A DNA stretch of 64,000 nucleotides from an uncultured Collinsella sp. (GTDB lineage Bacteria; Actinomycetota; Coriobacteriia; Coriobacteriales; Coriobacteriaceae), in the NCBI GenBank assembly GCA_958427355.1, contig CAUACA010000007.1:18541-82540 (forward strand), read 5' to 3'. The notes under the pieces are model-generated. The model was not told the origin of the DNA. It searched no databases and saw nothing but the letters and a program-made list of their open reading frames with translations. Within the stretch, counting starts at the first letter, position 1. Each line of letters starts with the position of its first letter. The translations under genes were made by a program, and so were the position numbers. Below, in pieces: positions 37,629 through 46,444 of this stretch.

Positions 37629-39763
37629 GCGGCACCCCCCTCACCGTCACCGGTGTAAGAGATGTGTTGCAACAGCGCCACGATGTCCTCGCCATCGACG
37701 GGCTCCACCGCAATCTGCTTTGCGCTCAGGCGCTCGCGGATAATGGGCAGATCGCACGCCTTTGCCTGGCGCATAAGCAGGTAGAGCACGTCGCCGTCGA
37801 CCAAGCCCGCCGCGTCGCTCTCGCGGATTGCCGACCCGATTGCGCCCACCAGCTCGCCGACAGGCTCCATGCCCGGTACCACGCGCAGGAGCAAAAAACT
37901 CCCCATCTTGCTATCTGCGAGCGCCTGCTCCGCCGCGAGCTCTTGGCCAAAGGCAGCCTGCTTGAGCACGCAAGTGCCGTCAACGCAGCGTTTATCCTGC
38001 GCCACCGCCTCATAGTCAAAGGCACGGCCCAGCGCGCTTTCGACCAGCCCGCACAAGATGCGGAACAGGTTTTGATAATAGAGGGTCATTTGGTTTTCGG
38101 CCGCACGACGCACAAAGATCAACACGGCGGGTGCCCCGTCGCGCTCGATAGTGTATCCAAACATGGGAAGTCCCGGCGTCAGCTCGCGGTTCACCCACAG
38201 GTTCGAACGACCCCCGTCGCCCAAAAGAGGTGCAAGCTGCTCAAGCGTGAGCGAGCGTGCGGCATCTTCGGCAATCGCGGGACTTGCTGCCACCAGGCGT
38301 GCAAATGCCCCGCCCGAAACATGGTAGATCGCCACCGAATCGTTCTCGAGGATCTCGCCCAGAAGCTCGCAGCACTTGCGATAGATGTCGCGCGGGTTGA
38401 GCACATCGAGCTCCTGCGTCACGGCAAAGATCTTGCCAAAGCTGTCGTGGCGACCCACGATCTGGCGCCTGTACGCGCGCTTGTCCTCGATCGCGTCGTG
38501 ATAGAGCTGCGTAAGGAACGTATTGCGGTTGCGCACGAGATCGTTTTGGTCGCGCTCCGCCCTAATGGCTTCGCTGTTGCGCAGCTGCACATAGCCGCAC
38601 ACGGCACCCACCACAAAGTACGCAATAAACGGTAGCCAGTTGGACGGCTCGTAGAACAGACCCTGGAAGGTATAGCCGTACTGAGTAAAGTAGCTGGCTG
38701 CCAAACCCACCGACGCCAGCAGCGCCGCAACCAGGCCAAAGTCCAAGCCATACAGCGTGCCGATCAGCACCACGTAGAGCAGGCGATAATCGAGCACGTT
38801 GAGCTGGACCGATTGTGAGAACAGATGCTCCAGTACCTCGAACAGAACCCAGGCAACGCCCGTCTCTAGGCATTTAATAGGCAGCGTGCGCATTTGGATG
38901 CGGTCGATGGCGGCACGCAGCGGGTTGATCTTTTTGATGCGTCCAGCGCCCCAGCGAGCTTGAATGGTCGAGAGATCGCGCAGCAAGTCGTAGCGCTGAA
39001 ACCAGCCATAGCGCACGCGAGCGACGTCGCTGGCGGGCAGGGCGTAGCCAGCAGAATCGCCATAGGCAACGGCAAGGCCGGGGAACAGCGCCCTGAGGGC
39101 GTCGCCCACCTCACCCGCCGTGTGATGGAAGGTATCGGCTACGTCGAGCGTCTCAAAGTTACCATCCCAGCTATCGAAGATACGGCGTACCAGCACCGCA
39201 AGCTCCTCGGCACACAGCAGGGGAAACGCCGCATCCTGCGCGCCCTGCAGAGCGACCGATCCGGTTGAGCACGCGTCGAACAACGGCACCAAAAACGGAT
39301 CTTCCAGCGCGGCGGAGGCAGTGTACAGGAAGGGCACGCGCAGGATCTTGGTCTGAACGCCCTCGCGAGCAGCGTAGTAGCGGCACAGGTCGTTGGCTGC
39401 GCGGGCGATAATGCCCTTGCCCGTTCGCCCCGCGGCGTCGGTGGCACCCTCGGCACCCGCGGGCCCCGCTACATACAGCAGTTGGACCCGGCGACCCGCG
39501 CACGCACGAAAGACCGAGCGCAACAGCTCGATATCGCCCACGGTATCGGTATGCGGGGTAAGGTAATTGGAAAGGTAGACCATGCGGTCGAACTCGTAGG
39601 CCTGATCCAGGTGTTGCAGAAGCTCTTTCCACGAGGAATGGGGCGACGACTCGTCGCGGTACGCGTCCTGCGCGGCTACGACCTGCACATGGTCCCCGGG
39701 GAACGCCTTGGCACAAAAGTCATCGTCAACATATGCGGTGTTGCCAACAACCAGCACCTCCAT
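37625..39763 (-). CDS. pelD: PelD-like c-di-GMP receptor fused to an SDR-like domain
   Basis: A 712-residue protein. Residues 1-290 look like an NAD-epimerase/SDR-type Rossmann domain (MEVLVVGNTAYVDDDF; a sugar-epimerase-like YLSNYLTPHT segment). Residues 300-400 contain four membrane helices, then come a GAF domain (about 425-560) and a degenerate GGDEF domain. The c-di-GMP inhibitory-site motif RxxD survives as RESD at 647-650, while GGDEF is replaced by LVDGDVLY. The last part matches PelD architecture (4 TM, GAF, inactive GGDEF). It is the first gene of the operon with a strong AGGGGAGGGG site. Confidence 0.85.
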   Translation of the reverse strand: MEVLVVGNTAYVDDDFCAKAFPGDHVQVVAAQDAYRDESSPHSSWKELLQHLDQAYEFDRMVYLSNYLTPHTDTVGDIELLRSVFRACAGRRVQLLYVAGPAGAEGATDAAGRTGKGIIARAANDLCRYYAAREGVQTKILRVPFLYTASAALEDPFLVPLFDACSTGSVALQGAQDAAFPLLCAEELAVLVRRIFDSWDGNFETLDVADTFHHTAGEVGDALRALFPGLAVAYGDSAGYALPASDVARVRYGWFQRYDLLRDLSTIQARWGAGRIKKINPLRAAIDRIQMRTLPIKCLETGVAWVLFEVLEHLFSQSVQLNVLDYRLLYVVLIGTLYGLDFGLVAALLASVGLAASYFTQYGYTFQGLFYEPSNWLPFIAYFVVGAVCGYVQLRNSEAIRAERDQNDLVRNRNTFLTQLYHDAIEDKRAYRRQIVGRHDSFGKIFAVTQELDVLNPRDIYRKCCELLGEILENDSVAIYHVSGGAFARLVAASPAIAEDAARSLTLEQLAPLLGDGGRSNLWVNRELTPGLPMFGYTIERDGAPAVLIFVRRAAENQMTLYYQNLFRILCGLVESALGRAFDYEAVAQDKRCVDGTCVLKQAAFGQELAAEQALADSKMGSFLLLRVVPGMEPVGELVGAIGSAIRESDAAGLVDGDVLYLLMRQAKACDLPIIRERLSAKQIAVEPVDGEDIVALLQHISYTGDGEGGAA

Positions 39764-40108
39764 GGCGCACCCCTCCCCTTAATTCCACATTTGTCATAGT
39801 CAAACATGCGTATTGTACGCTGTCAACGCGAGCCAAGGCGCCTTTAAGGCTGTTTTAAGAACTTTTTTAGGGGATGTGGGGACATCGAGAGTGCTAAATG
39901 AGCACCCAATCCAGAAGTGCGGTGAAAAACCGAGATCTGTCAAACAGGCCCCTGTTTTGAGCATCCGCGACCTGCAGTTTTGTTGGCAAAAATCGGTGTG
40001 CGCTCGGCGAGTTTCGATTTTCCCCGCACTTCTCCTACGCACCGGACTCGCAATAGCGCAGTACAATCCGCCAATCGCACTAACCGGAAAGCCAATCCAG
40101 CGACTCGC
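39764..40108. other. Leader and promoter region of the Pel operon, otherwise empty
   Basis: No gene is supported in these 345 bases. The stretch below 39870 is AT-richer and should contain the pelD promoter: TTGACA and TATGAC appear on the minus strand but at an unsuitable spacing of 22. I see no c-di-GMP riboswitch (GEMM) sequence here. Confidence 0.4.
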
Positions 40109-40777
40109 CTAGCCAACCAGATACGGCCCGATTACATCGAAAATTTCGCCCACCTTAGTTGCAGGGTTTTGCGCAGATGGCTTAATGTTACCCAGTTCCC
40201 TATGGTACGCGACGAGGCGCCCAGCACGCTGCAAAGCTTCGCCTCGCCTATCATCCACTGCCCCAAACATCCCGTCCAGGTTCTTGCGGTACTCGATGCC
40301 CAAGCTCCTCGACATCTCCTGCGCGAGGACATGCTGGCAGTCGGACGCGGACATATGCGCGGTCGTGTAGCGAAAGCGCAGAAGCGGCCACAGCTCGAAG
40401 CAGGGGTTCGACCACAACGCATGGAAGGTCCTCGAACCATCGGAGAGCTCGTTGCACTTGCACTCCATCGCGTCAAAGACGGACGCAGGGAAGTCATCCT
40501 TGACATACACGAGCCACACGTGATCGAACGTCTCGGGCGCATAGCGGCAGTGTTCGACGGCGAAGTCAAGCAGGTCAAGCGTGTGTTTGCCGGTCCCCTT
40601 AACGACAATGGCAACCTTACGCTCATTCGCCGCGCCCAACGCCGCACGCACGCCCTCAAAGTAGCGAGGCTCGGTCTCCTTGCCCTCGCTCACTACAAGA
40701 TGACGCGTCATCTGAACCATGCGCGAGCGGCCCTCTCGCTTACCGCTACGCCAGCCCTTCGACTTCTTCGCCACCAT
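40109..40777 (-). CDS. RloB-family protein (AbiLii-like TOPRIM)
   Basis: A 222-residue protein of the RloB family. Landmarks are HLVVSEGKETEPRYFEGV near residue 26 (TOPRIM glutamate), VWLVYVKDDFPA near 92 (aspartates) and the family motif NPCFELWPLLRFRY near 125. The basic N-terminal KKSKGWRSGKREGRSR may contact nucleic acid. RloB proteins pair with AAA ATPases in restriction-linked loci and in the AbiL abortive-infection system. One base separates it from the ATPase gene, so the two form one operon. Confidence 0.85.
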   Translation of the reverse strand: MVAKKSKGWRSGKREGRSRMVQMTRHLVVSEGKETEPRYFEGVRAALGAANERKVAIVVKGTGKHTLDLLDFAVEHCRYAPETFDHVWLVYVKDDFPASVFDAMECKCNELSDGSRTFHALWSNPCFELWPLLRFRYTTAHMSASDCQHVLAQEMSRSLGIEYRKNLDGMFGAVDDRRGEALQRAGRLVAYHRELGNIKPSAQNPATKVGEIFDVIGPYLVG

Positions 40778-40778
40778 G

Positions 40779-41996
40779 CTAATCCCACTCCTCGATGCGG
40801 GTGAGATACGGATCGGCGCCGTAGCGACCGGACAGGTATTGCTTGTCGAAAGCCGCGTTCTTGCTTACCAAATTACCGTTTGCCTCGTGGATGTCGGCGA
40901 GAGACCACAGTTGGCTCGCCTCCCCCTCGCCGCGCGCAGCGAACCATATCTCGTCACGGCGGAACACATCGTTTCGCATGGTTGACACATCCTGGGACGA
41001 GAAGATTAGCTGCGCGCCGCTCTTGTTGACCTCAGGATCCTTAAACAGCAGAATCACATAGCGAAGAAGCTTCGGGTGCAGTTTGGCGTCGAGTTCGTCT
41101 ACCACAACGGTGCCACCACGCTCAAGCGCTGTCATCAGATACGCAGCCAACCCCATGAGCTTCTGGGTTCCGGCAGATTCCTCGGATAAACGCAGCTCGT
41201 ACGCCTTGCTGCCCACCTCGTGCCTCACGAAGACGCGCTGGCCGCGCCACTCCGGCGCCCTCTCTACTCTGAAGCCACCAATACGCACATCAACGGCGCG
41301 CAAAAAACGCGTGACCTCGCGCGAGTCGCCCTCGTCGAGCGTTTGCTCGAGCATCCGCTCCAGGTAGGAACTGTTGTAGTTGAGAAACACAGCGTCGAGA
41401 AACCAGCTAGCCGCCTCCTGGACCACCGGCGCTTCGAAGTTGATGCAAAGGAACGATAGGTATGGCAGGCTCGGGTTGAATCTCGCAGCCGTCACAAGCT
41501 TACGCAGTGTGGGACCGAGCTCAACCTTTGCACCCTCGCGCTCGAACAGCATCGCTGTACGCGACGCTCCCAATTTACGCCGCCACAGCCCTTCGGACAC
41601 GATCTCATCGGCGTGTACAGACAGAACATAGCGATACTCATGCTCACCCGCACGGTAATAGAGCTCGAACTCGGTGGGCTCGGCAGCAGACACGTCATCG
41701 AACTCAAACGCCGAACAACGGGGTATCGAAGGGCGATCACCCTCTGCCGTATCAGCACTGGCAGACAGCAGTCTTATCGGTCTGGCTACCGCCGAACGAA
41801 CGTAATCGAGAGCCTCGAGCAGGTTAGACTTACCGCCAGCGTTGGGTCCGTACACCGCGGCCACCGGAAGGAAACTCTGCACGTCCGGGCACGTGATAAG
41901 GGAGCGCTCAAACTCCCTCATCGGCGTTGCTTGCATGGAAAGCTCAGCCTCGTCGCGATAGGACCGATAGTTCTTAAAGGTGAACTGACAAAGCAT
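40779..41996 (-). CDS. AAA ATPase partner of RloB (RloA/AbiLi-like)
   Basis: About 405 residues starting MLCQFTFKNYRSYRDEA, the usual opening of RecF/OLD-like AAA_15/AAA_21 ATPases. Walker A VYGPNAGGKSNLLEAL is at 48-63 and Walker B GTVVVDELDAKLHPKLL near 300. A sensor-type IFSSQDVSTM follows. These ATPases gate a toxic nuclease partner. Upstream in-frame ATGs at 42017 and 42008 cannot be excluded; none has a clear ribosome-binding site. With RloB it forms a probable phage-defence pair. Confidence 0.82.
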   Translation of the reverse strand: MLCQFTFKNYRSYRDEAELSMQATPMREFERSLITCPDVQSFLPVAAVYGPNAGGKSNLLEALDYVRSAVARPIRLLSASADTAEGDRPSIPRCSAFEFDDVSAAEPTEFELYYRAGEHEYRYVLSVHADEIVSEGLWRRKLGASRTAMLFEREGAKVELGPTLRKLVTAARFNPSLPYLSFLCINFEAPVVQEAASWFLDAVFLNYNSSYLERMLEQTLDEGDSREVTRFLRAVDVRIGGFRVERAPEWRGQRVFVRHEVGSKAYELRLSEESAGTQKLMGLAAYLMTALERGGTVVVDELDAKLHPKLLRYVILLFKDPEVNKSGAQLIFSSQDVSTMRNDVFRRDEIWFAARGEGEASQLWSLADIHEANGNLVSKNAAFDKQYLSGRYGADPYLTRIEEWD

Positions 41997-42368
41997 GGTA
42001 CCCAACATTCCTTTCATTATTTTGAAAAGATATATCAGAGTTTTTCTTTGATTATAGACTTCAAGCATGCTAAATCAAGTGCTTGCTACACCAATGGCAA
42101 CAGGCAAAAGGTGCCAAACCGTCCATGCTCGGCCATTCCATTGCCGGAATGGCGCCTAGCCAGCATATCAGACATTACACTCATGAAAAAAGGGCAACAC
42201 TCTCTTGTCGAAAGCGTCACCCTTAAAGCTCCCACAGAGCTTTTGTATGATAGCTAGGTATGCTACACCATCTCGCAGAGATGCACAGCGCCGAGAATCG
42301 CTATTCCCAGCAGAACAAACACCGTGGATGCGGCGGTTCAATTGCAATCGGCGTTATTGAAGCTTTCT
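41997..42368. other. Non-coding gap in the defence island
   Basis: About 370 bases without a supported gene. A plus-strand hairpin aaagctc-ccac-agagctttt (42223-42242) looks like a small terminator, and ccattcc/ggaatgg arms form a weak stem near 42140-42157. The base composition is lower in GC than the Pel operon. Confidence 0.4.
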
Positions 42369-43274
42369 CTACACCCTGATGTTCATCTCTTTAAACACGC
42401 TGTATAAAACATCTTGCGCAATTAGCCCCCGATAAGATCCAACAAGCCTACCTAATTCATCAAGCATTGCTTTCGTCTCGTCGTCAGGTAGAACACGGCA
42501 AAGCAGGGAGTACATATCGGAAAACCTTGCCCCTCTTACGGCCGCACAATAGAGCCGCTCGTCATGCGCGCAGATATTCCTAAAGCCAGAAAGAACTTGA
42601 ATGACGCGAAGCAACATTATCGGCTCGAGTCTTTGTTTTCTATTTGACGTTTGGCTGACCAACTTGCAGGCAGCATTTTGCACGCCGCGTTTTTGAAGCT
42701 GATAGAAATGTGAGATATTGCCAAATGTCAGATCATTCTGAAGAACCCACAAGGGCACTGCACCGTATTTATCCAAATAATGCTTCACGAAGGGACGCAT
42801 GCGCTGTTCATCTGTCACCTTATCATTAAGAATATTTATCAGGTCAGTAAGCCTCTTCGAATGCTGTTTCTTTTTATCACCTCGAAATGCCTTGGGCACA
42901 AGCATATCGTTAGGATCGACATAATTAGCCCGATTCAGATAGGCATCCGCAGCGCGATATTGATCGCAAAACGAATACACGACCGCGTTCTTGAGCACGG
43001 CTTCGGCCCTCGCGAGATATGAAAAAGTAAGTTGCCTAAGCTCCCTGTCAAACAGGAATAAATCGTAAATGTTCTTAAATGAAGTGCCTCCCCTATAAAC
43101 ATCACTTGACGAGGACTGCGCAGCGTTTTTATCAAGAAACGGAGCTTTGTAGCCGTTTACGACCGCATAATAACTCTCACGCCTCAGGCAATCTGTCGTA
43201 GAAGCATCAGTCGCCACCCCACGGCTCTCTAGGAGTTCAATAAGTTGAGCGAAAGTCTTAAATTCCTTTGCCAA
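42369..43274 (-). CDS. Abi_2 (AbiD/AbiF-type) HEPN protein
   Basis: A 301-residue Abi_2 family protein. LRRESYYAVVNGYKAPFLD near 29, LFLFDRELRQLTFSYLARAEAVLKN near 70-95 and RNICAHDERLYC near 235 are characteristic, the last being an R-x4-H HEPN RNase motif. Family members abort phage infection or act as RNA-guided RNase partners. The start is TTG at 43274 with AGGAG 7 bases upstream, which fits the family N terminus. Composition is AT-richer than the core genome, in keeping with transfer. Confidence 0.86.
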   Translation of the reverse strand: MAKEFKTFAQLIELLESRGVATDASTTDCLRRESYYAVVNGYKAPFLDKNAAQSSSSDVYRGGTSFKNIYDLFLFDRELRQLTFSYLARAEAVLKNAVVYSFCDQYRAADAYLNRANYVDPNDMLVPKAFRGDKKKQHSKRLTDLINILNDKVTDEQRMRPFVKHYLDKYGAVPLWVLQNDLTFGNISHFYQLQKRGVQNAACKLVSQTSNRKQRLEPIMLLRVIQVLSGFRNICAHDERLYCAAVRGARFSDMYSLLCRVLPDDETKAMLDELGRLVGSYRGLIAQDVLYSVFKEMNIRV

Positions 43275-43290
43275 AGCAAGCTCCTAAAAT

Positions 43291-43332
43291 CAAAGGGCCG
43301 TTGCCGGAAGCCTCCGAACAACGACCCTTCTT
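43291..43332 (-). terminator. Terminator between the OLD-like and Abi_2 genes
   Basis: Imperfect 11-bp stem (aagggccgttg / caacgaccctt, one mismatch) with further pairing in the loop. On the minus strand it is followed by TTTGATTTT. It lies 126 bases below the OLD-like stop codon. Confidence 0.6.
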
Positions 43333-43457
43333 TGTCATCGCCTCACTTAGAGTCCACGACGACTGTATCACTATTGGTATATTACCCTAAATTCATCGCT
43401 AATGCGGTGCATACGGGAATTACATTAAGCGTTCGGTGCGCGATGTAATGTCTGTAG

Positions 43458-45062
43458 TTATTTCTGCTCTTTAGCAATCGTGATTTGCTTATCAATATGC
43501 TCAATGGTCTCAATTAGGTGCGTCAAAATCTGCCTGAGTTCATCCTCGGACAGAGAACAGATATGGTCACAAAAAGCTTGCTTTTGAAATTCGGAGATCA
43601 CCTTTTTATCGCCATAATCTCCAAAGGTTTGCTTTTCCAGATAGAAATCCGATGTATCAAAATCCTCATCCAGCACCAGGGCATTTTCAATACCCTTCAA
43701 GAAGTGCTTTCTGGATTTGTAAGTTTCCATTTTCGTTCGCAACACATTATTACTTAAGCACTCAGCAATCTTTTGATCGCAATCGTACAGGAAAGCAGTA
43801 AAGACCGATGGAGGATTAGCATCCAAATAATCGGCAGCTTTATTAAGCGATGGTGCGCCCGTAAATGCACACGATCCATCAGGGCTCTTCTTTCCTATCC
43901 ATTTAAATCGCAGGTGATTAGCAGTATGGGCAAAAGAAAGTGCTTTGTTGAAATACTGTTCATCGGTAGGCCCCTCGAGATAAACAGTGGGGACTTCGCT
44001 TACAAACCACGAAACCGAGAAAGCATCCTTTACCGCTTGAACCGTACCAGGACCGTAAAACTCTGGATTAGCCTGTGCGACAACATCGCCAGATTCATTC
44101 CTGGCCAATACGATTACTTTGTCGTTGTATCTTTTTTCATCATGAATAATAAAGGGCGAGTGAGTCACACAGAAGATTTGAGAAGTCTGACACCCTTCTT
44201 CATCCTGAAATAGCGATTTATAAAATTGAAGGATCTTCTCCTGCCAAGAAGGATGAAGGCTAATTTCAGGCTCGTCAATAAATACAAACGAACCTCTGAG
44301 CGCATGCGAGTCCTTCAGCATAAAGCACCCACGATAGACAATCTGCTTTTCACCAGAACTCAGTTGATCAACACGGACGTCATGGCCATTCTTTTTAAAG
44401 AGAATTTCTTTATGGCCGTTGCGATTATCAACACGGTCGTAATTCAAGTCGTCAAACATCAGATCAAAAGCTTTGGTGAACCTAGGCATCCTTTGAGGGA
44501 CTTGAAGTCGCGAGAGCCCAGTTTCCATATTGTTCCTAGCAACCCTAGCGACATCAGCATCATCAAGAGCCTGAATATCAATAATAAGTTGATTAATTTC
44601 AGTGGGCAGATCACTTGACGAGCGAATACTCTCAACAGATTCATCAATATTTCGACTTGTTACACTAGTTATTTGATCAGACTTAAAATTAATATCGACA
44701 TCAGAAAAGATAGCGGAAGTAGGAAAAATCTCGGCAAATTCATCCGAACCCACCCAATTATCGAGGCCTAAGCCGTCTTTGACATAGAGATAGTCGTGCC
44801 CCTTAATATCCTTGGCATAAAACTCGTATGTTCGTATTTTGGAGTCAAAGTCTACTTCGATCGAATCAACATAACATGGCATGTCATGATACTTATGAGC
44901 CATGATTTGATAGAGCAGCTCGACTAAGCTGCTTTTACCAATGCCGTTATTTCCAGCGATGATGACAGTATCAACGGCTTTATTTGAGGAGTCGGTAAAG
45001 TCCAACTCCAGATTACCTAATACCGGATGATTCGATAACTTCAACTTTCGAACTCGGATCAT
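43458..45062 (-). CDS. OLD-like AAA ATPase with C-terminal TOPRIM nuclease domain
   Basis: A 534-residue protein. Walker A IIAGNNGIGKSSLVELL is at 34-50, the ABC signature-like DQLSSGEKQIVYRG near 235 and Walker B GSFVFIDEPEISLHPSWQ near 260. A TOPRIM domain follows with the glutamate in TVYLEGPTDEQYF near 365 and the acidic pair in AFLYDCDQK near 430. This is the architecture of OLD nucleases, retron OLD effectors and GajA. No GajB-type helicase follows it; a broken UvrD tail precedes it instead. A defensive nuclease role is inferred. It has its own terminator. Confidence 0.82.
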   Translation of the reverse strand: MIRVRKLKLSNHPVLGNLELDFTDSSNKAVDTVIIAGNNGIGKSSLVELLYQIMAHKYHDMPCYVDSIEVDFDSKIRTYEFYAKDIKGHDYLYVKDGLGLDNWVGSDEFAEIFPTSAIFSDVDINFKSDQITSVTSRNIDESVESIRSSSDLPTEINQLIIDIQALDDADVARVARNNMETGLSRLQVPQRMPRFTKAFDLMFDDLNYDRVDNRNGHKEILFKKNGHDVRVDQLSSGEKQIVYRGCFMLKDSHALRGSFVFIDEPEISLHPSWQEKILQFYKSLFQDEEGCQTSQIFCVTHSPFIIHDEKRYNDKVIVLARNESGDVVAQANPEFYGPGTVQAVKDAFSVSWFVSEVPTVYLEGPTDEQYFNKALSFAHTANHLRFKWIGKKSPDGSCAFTGAPSLNKAADYLDANPPSVFTAFLYDCDQKIAECLSNNVLRTKMETYKSRKHFLKGIENALVLDEDFDTSDFYLEKQTFGDYGDKKVISEFQKQAFCDHICSLSEDELRQILTHLIETIEHIDKQITIAKEQK

Positions 45063-45308
45063 GAGAACCCCACTTCAAACTACTTTTATAGCAGTTTACT
45101 AAACCCACGGTGCCAAATGATCGGCAATGCCGCGCAACCGTTTCGCAATATTCAACAGTGCCCAATTTAACAAACACCGCATCCCACCAAGACGCCAGTG
45201 CCCAACCCGTTCTAGTCAAAGAACAGCTTGGGCACACTCCATGAAACCACAGCGAGAGCCGGGACCAGGCCTCGCTCCAATAGCGAACACGCTCCATACC
45301 GCCACAAA

Positions 45309-45875
45309 TCACCCCTCCCCGTCCATGGCCGTCAAGCTTACGGGTTCAATGCCCGGAAGAGACGCAAAACAAGAGGGGCAGGCAACCTGATAGTTCCCGT
45401 TATTTGTCCTGCGCTGCATAGAAGCGGAGACATATACCGTTTTGCGGGCGCGAGTAACACCGACGTACAGCAGGCCCATTTACTCAATAAGCCCGTCTGG
45501 CAATTTCTTCGCATCCACAATCCGGCATCCACGCGCAGAACGCGAGCACATACCAGCACTTTCGCACCGAGAGCAAATCGCTCCAGGCCAATCGGAACGC
45601 GTATCGCCCGGAATGAAAACAATATCCCACTCGATCCACTTAGCGGAGTGAATGGTCATCATCGAGACATCCGCATCAAGGAAATAGGAGAAACGTCGCA
45701 GGGAACCCTCGGAAAAGATGTTCACGATATAATCGAAGCGCTCCGGCGGATCCAGCGCGATGCAGTCATTTTTAAGGTATTTCCGCAGCGCCCCAAGAAA
45801 CATGGCATAGGACCGCCCATACTCGAATCTCCTGGAGCCATGTGTCGGTAAAGCTACATGCAAGAAGAAAATCAC
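45309..45875 (-). pseudogene. Broken UvrD/Rep-type helicase, C-terminal remnant
   Basis: The frame encodes helicase motif V (SMMTIHSAKWIEWDIVFIPG). After an in-frame TAA (45480-45482) it resumes without any shift into motif VI (LLYVGVTRARKTVYVSAS) and ends at 45309. The N-terminal three quarters, including Walker A, are missing; upstream DNA holds IS256 debris. The glycine of the usual HSAKGLEWD is already W-I. It is a decayed superfamily 1 helicase, possibly once part of a defence system with the next gene. Confidence 0.75.
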
Positions 45876-45989
45876 TCGCTTTTATGCCAGTTTTCAATTC
45901 TGATGAAAGGGTGACTGGGCATTTCTTACATCAGGATCACGTAATTGGATGCCAGCGCATCAAAGCTCTTCAGGTGGCGTTAGAAAACT

Positions 45990-46085
45990 TAAGCCGCAGT
46001 GCGTCGAGCGTCTCCTCGACGGGTCTTCCTCACCAGATCCCCATGTCATTGCGTAGCGACTCCTCGTCAACTGATATGACGTTCG
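45990..46085 (-). pseudogene. IS256-family transposase fragment (N-terminal)
   Basis: On the minus strand the codons read SVDEESLRNDMG-DLVRKT and, after a one-base shift, VEETLDALR, matching the start of IS256/Mutator transposases (D-L-V-R-x-x-V-E-E-T-L). Nothing of the DDE core follows. It lies just below a 16-bp inverted repeat. Confidence 0.45.
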
Positions 46086-46088
46086 CAG

Positions 46089-46162
46089 ACACGGCCCGTG
46101 CCCCCCTCTCGATGACTTGCTGTCTAGTCGCCAGAAATCATATGACGGGGCACGGGCCGTGT
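46089..46162. repeat. 16-bp perfect inverted repeat (acacggcccgtgcccc)
   Basis: The arms at 46089-46104 and 46147-46162 are exact complements with a 42-base spacer. It stands immediately upstream of the IS256 fragment and would fold as a strong hairpin in its leader, a place where some insertion sequences shield their ribosome-binding site from outside transcripts. Confidence 0.65.
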
Positions 46163-46254
46163 TCCGCTATGTGGTTATCGATTTGGGAAAGAGACTATGC
46201 GTTACCCGGCGGCGCAGCAGGGTTAACCGTTGGCAACAAAGGACAGCGAGAACT

Positions 46255-46434
46255 ATGTCGGAACCGGTAACCAAGCGCAATATCGACAGTGATGCTACGC
46301 AATATTCGATTGCAATCAAACAAGCAGACATCAGCCTGATCCACATAAAAGAAGAAGTGGATGCCTTGCTTAACATCGATAGTTTTAAACTAATAAACGA
46401 ACCTCCACGAGGCTTTCCCTTAATTACGACATGA
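46255..46434 (+). CDS. Small hypothetical protein (59 aa)
   Basis: Starts MSEPVTKRNIDSDATQYSI after AAGGACA about 9 bases upstream, and ends 10 bases before the next gene. It is helical and acidic, with no membrane segment or known motif. Size and tight spacing to a HEPN-like gene resemble an antitoxin or regulator partner, but that is inference. The frame is also open further upstream, over IS debris, so the start is a choice. Confidence 0.5.
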   Translation: MSEPVTKRNIDSDATQYSIAIKQADISLIHIKEEVDALLNIDSFKLINEPPRGFPLITT

Positions 46435-46444
46435 GGAGATGCGC

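Noticed and set aside
39764..40108. c-di-GMP riboswitch controlling the Pel operon
   Set aside because: No GEMM-type conserved core is visible, and no terminator precedes pelD; c-di-GMP input is better explained by the PelD protein.
43458..45875. Gabija (GajA-GajB) defence system
   Set aside because: The nuclease and helicase order is reversed, the helicase is broken and truncated, and there is a gap with unrelated debris. Only the ATPase-TOPRIM architecture is shared.
45842..46270. A 142-codon plus-strand frame over the island debris
   Set aside because: It runs antisense over the UvrD/IS256 remnants and across the inverted repeat, has no ribosome-binding site and resembles no protein.
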